Part shown: positions 1 to 4,107 of the stretch, piece after piece
Numbering within the stretch: the stretch's first letter is position 1
Layout: every line of letters starts with the position of its first letter
From: Deltaproteobacteria bacterium
Lineage (GTDB): Bacteria; Myxococcota_A; Polyangia; JAAYKL01
Assembly: GCA_011389755.1 (NCBI GenBank)
Contig: JAABTR010000497.1
Span: 1-6,532, forward strand
Reading direction: 5' to 3'
DNA: 6,532 nucleotides
The notes under the pieces: model-generated
Seen by the model: the letters and a program-made list of their open reading frames with translations, nothing else
What the model was told of the DNA's origin: nothing
Databases searched by the model: none
Made by a program: the position numbers and the translations under genes

Positions 1-381
1 CCGGTTCCCTTCACCTGCGAAGGTCTTCCCAGCGAAACCCTGCCGACCGGCGCCATGCACTACTTCTATGCTCCGAACGCAGCGGCGGCCAATGGCGGCT
101 TCAGCGTGGCGACCAGCGCCGACCAAATCGATCACATCTTGAATGCCGACACCGACACTCTCGAGGGGCTCAACAGCATGGTCGCCCGGGTTGCCGATGA
201 ATATGCGCAGGACGGATACAACATCGCGTTCGCTGACATCTCCTCTTCGTCCACCAATGGCGTCCACTGGGACTGCATTCATCCCTCCGACGCCGGCCAC
301 GATGCGATCGCCGATATCGTGATCGACACCATCGAGGATATCGACCACCGCGGCCATCACGGCCATCGCGGCCATCACTGA
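1..381 (+). CDS. SGNH/GDSL-family hydrolase, C-terminal part (5'-truncated by window)
   Basis: The reading frame is open from base 1 to the TGA at 379-381, giving 126 visible residues of the C-terminal end of a longer protein; the ATG at 55 is probably internal. The visible part fits the last third of an SGNH/GDSL esterase or lipase fold. A helix (around residues 57-70, ending NSMVARVADEYAQDG) and a strand ending in FADIS precede HWDCIHPSDAGH, which matches block V of the family, where D-x-x-H-P supplies the catalytic Asp (residue 91) and His (residue 94). A final amphipathic helix (DAIADIVIDTIEDI) follows, as in the family. The nucleophilic Ser block and oxyanion residues lie outside the window, so substrate and location cannot be read. 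The last 11 residues (HRGHHGHRGHH) form a His-rich tail, with 6 His, encoded by 9-bp repeats; this is not part of the usual fold. The gene converges on the next one, with 17 bp between the stops. Confidence 0.75.
   Translation, partial: PVPFTCEGLPSETLPTGAMHYFYAPNAAAANGGFSVATSADQIDHILNADTDTLEGLNSMVARVADEYAQDGYNIAFADISSSSTNGVHWDCIHPSDAGHDAIADIVIDTIEDIDHRGHHGHRGHH
352..378 (+). repeat. Three tandem 9-bp units encoding the His-rich tail
   Basis: GGCCATCAC, GGCCATCGC and GGCCATCAC lie head to tail immediately before the stop codon, with one base differing in the middle unit. In frame they encode G-H-H, G-H-R and G-H-H, so the tail is built from a G-H-x tripeptide. The near-identity at the DNA level suggests recent expansion by slippage. 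Confidence 0.8.
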
Positions 382-398
382 ATCATTGAGAGCTGCGT

Positions 399-764
399 TC
401 ACATCATCGAATAAGCGACGATTCCCACCACCGAGGCGGCCCACAACACGACCAGGTTGATGCGGACCCAGTCCGAGTTGCGTTTGAGCCTGCGGGAATT
501 TGCGATGAGCCCGGCTCCGGCCACGACGAGCCCGAAGAGCAGCACATAGAACAGGTAGCTTAGTATTCGGCCGTCCCATGTGGTCCTCATGCCGAGGTGA
601 GCGTCCCAAGCAAAAAAGGACTCCGGCTGGGCCGCTGCGAGAAGAAAAAAGGCCCCGACGAGGGTCAACACGCTCACCGCGCTGCAGCCCTTGAGCGCCA
701 GTGAAACGAGGTCCCTCCTTGTCTTTCGGCGTTCGATGGCCAACGGCGGCATACTCATTTCCAT
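399..764 (-). CDS. Small three-helix inner-membrane protein, unknown function
   Basis: This encodes 121 residues from the ATG at 764-762. That start is chosen because AAGGAGG lies 6 bases upstream (771-777); the frame stays open upstream to a codon at 1019, but the extra 85 residues have no ribosome binding site and a low-complexity, non-protein-like composition. The product begins with a basic stretch (ERRKTRR, residues 11-17). Three predicted transmembrane helices follow, at about 26-46, 67-88 and 100-119. A short loop rich in Trp and His (FFAWDAHLGMRTTWDGR, 50-66) lies between helices 1 and 2, and a basic loop (RRLKRNSDWVR) between 2 and 3. By the positive-inside rule the N-terminus and the 2-3 loop are cytoplasmic and the Trp/His loop periplasmic. 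I recognise no family. It converges on the hydrolase gene and is separated from the flavodoxin gene behind it by 291 bp, so it is probably its own transcription unit. Confidence 0.7.
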   Translation of the reverse strand: MEMSMPPLAIERRKTRRDLVSLALKGCSAVSVLTLVGAFFLLAAAQPESFFAWDAHLGMRTTWDGRILSYLFYVLLFGLVVAGAGLIANSRRLKRNSDWVRINLVVLWAASVVGIVAYSMM

Positions 765-770
765 GGAGCA

Positions 771-777
771 CCTCCTT
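771..777 (-). promoter_or_regulatory. Ribosome binding site of the three-helix membrane protein gene
   Basis: On the minus strand this reads AAGGAGG, nearly a full anti-Shine-Dalgarno match, 6 bases before the ATG. It fixes the start at 764 rather than at the far upstream in-frame codon at 1019. Confidence 0.8.
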
Positions 778-1015
778 GGAAGACGACTCTTGTAATGAAA
801 GACTGTCGGGGACGAGTTGGAGCTGTCTGGTCGGCGAAAGAATAGAAATCCGTAGTTCACCCCACAACGCACCGCGTCTTCCACGCGGACCGTTTCGCCG
901 TCCTTTGTTGTCCCGACTCGCCCCCGGCCCCTCGGACTGTTCTGCCTGACTCCTAGAACAACATAATCATGCTGGCCGGAGCAAGAAAGCCAAGAGGTCG
1001 CAGAATGTGAGATAA

Positions 1016-1038
1016 ACACGCAGATTGTCTGTGCGTGT
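1016..1038 (-). terminator. Candidate hairpin terminator after the flavodoxin gene
   Basis: On the minus strand, starting 17 bases after the flavodoxin stop codon, ACACG and CAGA pair with TCTG and CGTGT around a CAA loop, with a 2-base (CA) bulge on one side. The stem is 9 bp. It is followed by TTATCT, which is only a weak U tract, so this is either a poor intrinsic terminator or a 3'-end-protecting stem. Position and orientation fit the end of the flavodoxin transcript. Confidence 0.4.
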
Positions 1039-1055
1039 CGCGTACAGATCAGTTT

Positions 1056-1538
1056 TTAGCAGCCCCTGGTCATATCGCGGGCAAAGGCTTCGACGGCTTG
1101 CTCGTCGAACTTGGAGACATTTTGGGAGACTTTGGCCACCTTTTTGACAATGGCCCGCTCGATGAAGCTCATCTTTTCGAAGAGCAGCTCGCCGCCGAAA
1201 AGGCCTATGCAGCAGGCTCTTGCTCTCAGCCGTTCGGCAAAGGCCTCTTCGAGCTGGGTTTGTCTTTTCGGGCCTTCGAACATGCAGCACAGGTATAGAC
1301 CGAGGCGCTTTTTTTCGAGCGCTTGCGCGTTTTGTTCGCAGTAGCGCTGGAGTTTGCTCTGCAGGCGGCCGGCGTGGATGGATCCTCCGATGATCACGGT
1401 GTCGAAGTCCTCGAGGTCGATTTCCCCGGACCGCTCGATCGGCTGGACGGTCACCGGGGGCGGCAATCGCTTCTCGAGCATCGCCGCGGCTTTTTTCGTG
1501 CATCCGTGTTTTGTGGCGTAGAGAATCAATGTGGTCAC
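1056..1538 (-). CDS. Flavodoxin-domain protein of the HemG (flavodoxin_5) type
   Basis: This encodes 160 residues from a GTG start. The N-terminus is the classic flavodoxin strand plus phosphate loop, TLILYATKHGCTKKAA (residues 3-18), with T9-x-x-G12-x-T14 placed to hold the FMN phosphate. FDTVIIGGSIHAGRL (45-59) is the second conserved segment, shared with E. coli HemG (YDRVVIGASIRYGH). LGLYLCCMFEG and FGGELLFEKMSFIERAIVKKVAKV complete the fold; the second corresponds to the HemG region with the amphipathic helix that helps it act with quinone at the membrane. HemG oxidises protoporphyrinogen IX with menaquinone. However, many flavodoxin_5 proteins outside gammaproteobacteria, including Clostridium-like ones that this sequence resembles more, have no assigned reaction, so no symbol is given. 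There are several Cys residues (13, 84, 85, 109 and 110 by my count), none in a metal-cluster motif. No heme gene lies nearby to support the HemG role. Confidence 0.85.
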   Translation of the reverse strand: MTTLILYATKHGCTKKAAAMLEKRLPPPVTVQPIERSGEIDLEDFDTVIIGGSIHAGRLQSKLQRYCEQNAQALEKKRLGLYLCCMFEGPKRQTQLEEAFAERLRARACCIGLFGGELLFEKMSFIERAIVKKVAKVSQNVSKFDEQAVEAFARDMTRGC

Positions 1539-1544
1539 GATGAA

Positions 1545-1550
1545 CCTCCC
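1545..1550 (-). promoter_or_regulatory. Ribosome binding site supporting a GTG start for the flavodoxin gene
   Basis: GGGAGG on the minus strand lies 6 bases before GTG (1538-1536). No ATG in frame sits at a comparable spacing, so GTG is the likely initiator. Confidence 0.7.
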
Positions 1551-1569
1551 AGATGTCTAAATTACAGAC

Positions 1570-1597
1570 TTGACGAAAATATATGCCTTTTTATGAT
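1570..1597 (+). promoter_or_regulatory. Sigma70-like promoter of the beta-helix lipoprotein gene
   Basis: TTGACG (1570-1575) and TATGAT (1592-1597) are separated by 16 bp in an AT-rich patch of the 145-bp spacer between the divergent flavodoxin and lipoprotein genes. Transcription would start near 1604, leaving a leader of about 80 bases before the ATG at 1684. Each hexamer has one mismatch to consensus. Confidence 0.6.
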
Positions 1598-1683
1598 GGC
1601 CGATGAGTTCGAAAGCGCAGGCTCACATATTCACCGACGCCTCGCTGACAGCCGAGCCTTCAAAGAGCAGGGAGCAAGATACG

Positions 1684-2712
1684 ATGAAAAACAACAACAC
1701 GGCAATCGCCCTGGCGATCTGTTTTATGATGAATTTTTTACTCCCCTCTTGCGGCGGGGAAGAGGGGGTCGAAGTCAGCGAGGAAGACTCCTTTGAGGAC
1801 ACGACCTCTTTGGGGACCGCTGATGACGCGAAGGAGCAGACCGACTCCTCGACCTCAAACAGCGAACCTGACAGTGACGAGCTCCCTGTACAAGAAGAGG
1901 AGGTCGCCCTCGACCCGGATCGCGAGCGCGCCTCCCACGACCCGATCCTCATCGACGGAAACGAAGACTTCGCGGCCCAGGCCGCTGCCGAGGGATGGCC
2001 GGGCGACGGCACACAGGGCGACCCGTACATCATCGAAGGGTTGGAGATCGACCTCGAAAAGCAGGGCAAGGGCGCCATCGACGTGCGAAACACCGACGTG
2101 CATTTCATCATCCGGGACTGTTATCTTCACAACGGCGGTCAGGCGTGGCTCAACTCGAACGCTCAAGGTTACGGCATCATCGCGCGCAACGTTCGGAACA
2201 TGCGGGTCGAGCGGACTATCGCGGTGGAGTGCTTCGAAGGGATCTGGCTCAAGGGGACACAAGACAGCGTGTTGCACTTTAACGACGTGTCTCACAACTC
2301 AGGGCACGGCATCTCTTTTGAGAGCTCCCACCGCAACACCGTCGAGTACAACCTCTGCCGCAAGGAACGCGATGACGGGATCCTGGTGGGGCGCGGCTTC
2401 GGGGCCAGCGACGAGAACATTATTCGCCACAACGTGTTCGCCGAAAACGGCACGTCGGGGCTCAACCTGTCGGCGGGGAGCCGGAACGTCATTTATGGAA
2501 ATGTCTTTGACGAGGGCAACGGCATGCACGTGATGGCCATCGTTAAAAACAACACTCTTTATAACGAGGAGACCGGGAGCGGTAACTGGTGGCACGGCCA
2601 CACCTCACCGGACGAAGACAAAGACGGTATCGTGGACGAGCCCAAAAAGACCAGCGCCGGCCCGGACAACTACCCTCTGGTCACGAAGCCCAGCACCGTC
2701 CCGAAGCGATGA
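1684..2712 (+). CDS. Lipoprotein with NosD-like right-handed beta-helix
   Basis: This encodes 342 residues. The ATG at 1684 is chosen over the in-frame ATG at 1603 because it starts a proper lipoprotein signal peptide, has AGGGAG (1669-1674) upstream, and lies downstream of the promoter start site near 1604. The signal is MKNNN followed by a hydrophobic core and the lipobox L20-P-S-C23, so the mature protein would be diacylated on C23. Residues 24-86 are a strongly acidic, Ser/Thr-rich linker. From about 104 (GWPGDGTQGDPYIIEGLEI), a typical entry segment of NosD/PbH1-type beta-helices, repeated strand-turn units run to about 297 (for example RDCYLHNGG, FNDVSHNSGHGI, EYNLC, RHNVFAENGTSG, IYGNVF). 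The C-terminal GNWW-x-D310-E-D-K-D-G-I-V-D-E-P followed by DNYPLV matches the closing module of NosD-like proteins and may bind calcium. There is no nos operon here, so the role (surface binding or carbohydrate processing) is unknown. It converges on the Lgt-like gene with 3 bp between stops. Confidence 0.85.
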   Translation: MKNNNTAIALAICFMMNFLLPSCGGEEGVEVSEEDSFEDTTSLGTADDAKEQTDSSTSNSEPDSDELPVQEEEVALDPDRERASHDPILIDGNEDFAAQAAAEGWPGDGTQGDPYIIEGLEIDLEKQGKGAIDVRNTDVHFIIRDCYLHNGGQAWLNSNAQGYGIIARNVRNMRVERTIAVECFEGIWLKGTQDSVLHFNDVSHNSGHGISFESSHRNTVEYNLCRKERDDGILVGRGFGASDENIIRHNVFAENGTSGLNLSAGSRNVIYGNVFDEGNGMHVMAIVKNNTLYNEETGSGNWWHGHTSPDEDKDGIVDEPKKTSAGPDNYPLVTKPSTVPKR

Positions 2713-2715
2713 GCC

Positions 2716-3531
2716 TCACGCATCAAGCGGTTTGTCCCCGACACCTCGAGGAGCCAAGGGGGCCCGCGGCCGGGACTTCGCGATGAAAACGACCCCGAGT
2801 ATCAGCCAGATGAGACAAAAGACCTGGCCGTAAGAAAAAGTATTCGACCAAAACATCCCTCGATCGGCGTCGCCTCTGTAGATCTCGACCAAAAATCTCG
2901 AGATCGCGAAGACGATCGCGACTGTACCAAAAGCCGCGCCATCTCTGCGCATGTGCCGGTAGACGACCAGTCCAGCGGCAAAGGCTGCGAAATTTCCCAG
3001 CGCCATGTAGATCTGGGTCGGGTGCAGGGGCAGGCCCAAAAGACTCGCGGGCACGAGGCTGCGGGGGTCGTCGAACGTGACCGCCCACCAAAGCTCTGAC
3101 GAGACCTCGCCGTAGTCGCACCCGGCAAAAAAACAGCCCAAGCGCCCGATGACCATGGCCAAGCTATAGGCGATGGCCGCGACATCCAAAAAAATCCTCG
3201 GGGACTGCTTCGTCGAGCGGGCCGCCCAAGCCGCGCCCGCGTAGCCGCCGGCCAGGCTGCCCCATGAGACGAGCCCCCCCCGCCACACGGCGAGCGCCTC
3301 GGCGGGTTGAGAGGCGAAGTGGGACGCGTGCACGAGGACATAGACGAGTCGGCCGGAGATGAGCGCCGCCACAAAGCCCCAGCCGATGCCCGCGGCGATG
3401 GAGGCCAGAGGCGCTCTTCGCGACAGAAGAAGGCCCCTGCCCAAGATAACCGCGGCGATGAACCCCAAAAACGCCAGCACGTTCCAGGTCTCTAAGGCGG
3501 TGGTGTGGAAATCCGCAATGACAGGGTGCAT
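2716..3531 (-). CDS. Lgt-family (prolipoprotein diacylglyceryl transferase-like) membrane protein
   Basis: This encodes 271 residues from the ATG at 3531-3529, chosen because GGAG (3538-3541) lies 6 bases upstream; a GTG 15 codons earlier has none. Family features in order: an N-terminal helix (about 17-36), a second helix with SGRLVYVL (59-66), GGLVSWGSLAGG (85-96), GRLGCFFAGCDYG (129-141), HPTQIY (170-175), RFLVEIYRGDADRG (212-225) and a final helix (235-251). Lgt moves diacylglycerol from phosphatidylglycerol to the lipobox Cys of prolipoproteins in the inner membrane. Compared with E. coli Lgt, the Arg of the signature is kept (R130, for R143) and so is its last Gly (G141, for G154). The Asn (N146) and Glu (E151) are both Cys here, and the His of the G-G-M-S-F-H-G motif (H103) is Trp90. 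G-G-x-x-x-Y-G and G-R-x-G-C-F variants occur in proteins annotated as Lgt in other phyla, so it may be active, a paralog, or altered in substrate. I therefore withhold the symbol lgt. Confidence 0.85.
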   Translation of the reverse strand: MHPVIADFHTTALETWNVLAFLGFIAAVILGRGLLLSRRAPLASIAAGIGWGFVAALISGRLVYVLVHASHFASQPAEALAVWRGGLVSWGSLAGGYAGAAWAARSTKQSPRIFLDVAAIAYSLAMVIGRLGCFFAGCDYGEVSSELWWAVTFDDPRSLVPASLLGLPLHPTQIYMALGNFAAFAAGLVVYRHMRRDGAAFGTVAIVFAISRFLVEIYRGDADRGMFWSNTFSYGQVFCLIWLILGVVFIAKSRPRAPLAPRGVGDKPLDA

Positions 3532-3537
3532 GAGTGG

Positions 3538-3541
3538 CTCC
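3538..3541 (-). promoter_or_regulatory. Ribosome binding site deciding the start of the Lgt-like gene
   Basis: GGAG on the minus strand, 6 bases before the ATG at 3531, supports the shorter protein. The upstream GTG at 3576 is preceded by a GC-rich sequence without a purine-rich site. Confidence 0.55.
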
Positions 3542-3597
3542 GGGTTCTGTGTAACAAGACCGCCGTGCGTGGGCACAACGCGTCGCGGCGAAAAATG

Positions 3598-3626
3598 AAC
3601 ATAGACCGGTGAGTGGCGTCAATCAA
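3598..3626 (-). promoter_or_regulatory. Candidate promoter of the Lgt-like gene
   Basis: On the minus strand TTGATT (complement of 3621-3626) and TATGTT (complement of 3598-3603) are separated by 17 bp. Start of transcription near 3591 would leave a leader of about 60 bases. Both boxes are imperfect. Confidence 0.35.
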
Positions 3627-3818
3627 AGAGTGCTCGTGTTACGAAAGCAAAATATCGTAATAAAATTCCGAGAATAAACGACATCGACTAAAAAAAATTT
3701 CGCCCCAAACGGTCGTCTCTGAGAAGTGGTAGTACAGTAAAAAAGTTCACAGCAGCCCAGCGGGCTCGAGGTTGCGACGGTCTGGCTAACATTATAAGAA
3801 TATTTCGGTAATTGGTTG

Positions 3819-3834
3819 TGTGAAAATTTTCACT
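3819..3834 (+). promoter_or_regulatory. CRP/FNR-superfamily-type operator
   Basis: TGTGAAAATTTTCACT fits the CRP consensus TGTGA-N6-TCACA at nine of the ten defined bases. Its inner 14 bases (3820-3833) form a perfect palindrome. It is centred at 3826.5 in the AT-rich part of the spacer, about 280 bp before hoxF and 295 bp from the Lgt-like start. CRP-type regulators with this half-site occur widely; which regulator, and for which gene, is not shown. Confidence 0.5.
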
Positions 3835-3864
3835 GAGAACTGTTTCGCAGCTTGCCTTTCGCTG

Positions 3865-3894
3865 TTGATATATGAAGACATTTTCTTCTATTTT
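3865..3894 (+). promoter_or_regulatory. Weak candidate hoxF promoter
   Basis: TTGATA (3865-3870) is followed after 18 bp by TATTTT (3889-3894). Start of transcription near 3901 would put the CRP-like site at about -74, close to a class I position, and leave a leader of about 205 bases. I see no convincing sigma54 -24/-12 element in the spacer. The call rests on imperfect boxes. Confidence 0.25.
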
Positions 3895-3910
3895 TGAATC
3901 GCGGTTACGC

Positions 3911-3927
3911 CGGTGTTCGAGACACCG
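3911..3927. promoter_or_regulatory. Inverted repeat in the hoxF upstream region
   Basis: CGGTGT (3911-3916) and ACACCG (3922-3927) are a perfect 6-bp inverted repeat around TCGAG. No T run follows on either strand, so it is not an intrinsic terminator. It could be an operator or a hairpin in the hoxF leader. A second, weaker dyad (CCATT-TCGAT-AATGG, 3950-3964) lies 22 bases further on. Confidence 0.35.
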
Positions 3928-4107
3928 TTTGGTGGTTGATTTTCTTAAGCCATTTCGATAATGGAAGGCACATGCTTTGGGTATCACAGGCACAGGAACA
4001 CCGCTGGTTTGTTGTCGCTTCCTCGTGGTCATCGCGGACAGTTGATAGAGGCCAGCTAAACAGGGTTTGTGGTTTTCAACACTCATGACACAAAGCCGAG
4101 GTAGTTC

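Larger units (their letters stand above)
765..1055. other. Non-coding gap between membrane protein and flavodoxin genes
   Basis: These 291 bp hold the membrane-protein ribosome binding site at one end and a hairpin just after the flavodoxin stop at the other. Reading frames cross the gap on both strands, but none has a ribosome binding site or protein-like composition. A promoter for the membrane-protein gene must lie here or upstream. A weak -10-like TATGTT on the minus strand (complement of 960-965) is the best candidate, but I see no good -35 box for it and do not call it. Confidence 0.5.
3532..4107. other. 576-bp divergent regulatory region between the Lgt-like gene and hoxF
   Basis: No convincing gene lies here. 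Frames that cross it have no ribosome binding site, and the long minus-strand one continues antisense into hoxF. The stretch from about 3640 to 3960 is clearly richer in A and T than the flanking genes (for example the A8 run near 3690). It contains a CRP-like palindrome (3819-3834), a possible hoxF promoter, and small dyads at 3754-3766, 3911-3927 and 3950-3964. The rest, 3965-4097, shows nothing I can name. The length suggests an elaborate upstream regulatory region or a long leader for the hox operon. Confidence 0.5.

Noticed and set aside
765..1019. N-terminal extension of the three-helix membrane protein to 206 residues
   Set aside because: There is no ribosome binding site at the distal start, the sequence is not protein-like, and an excellent Shine-Dalgarno site precedes the internal ATG at 764.
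1603..1683. Earlier ATG for the beta-helix lipoprotein
   Set aside because: It would put 27 polar residues ahead of a normal lipoprotein signal peptide and lies at the predicted transcription start itself.
3754..3766. AGCCC-AGC-GGGCT as an intrinsic terminator
   Set aside because: The stem is only 5 bp, no T run follows on the plus strand, and on the minus strand the T run begins about 10 bases after the stem.
3911..3927. tRNA T-arm look-alike (CGGTG-TTCGAGA-CACCG)
   Set aside because: The arm has a five-base stem and a T-T-C-G-A loop start, but the loop ends in A instead of a pyrimidine. No matching acceptor strand, anticodon arm or D-arm is found at the right distance upstream.
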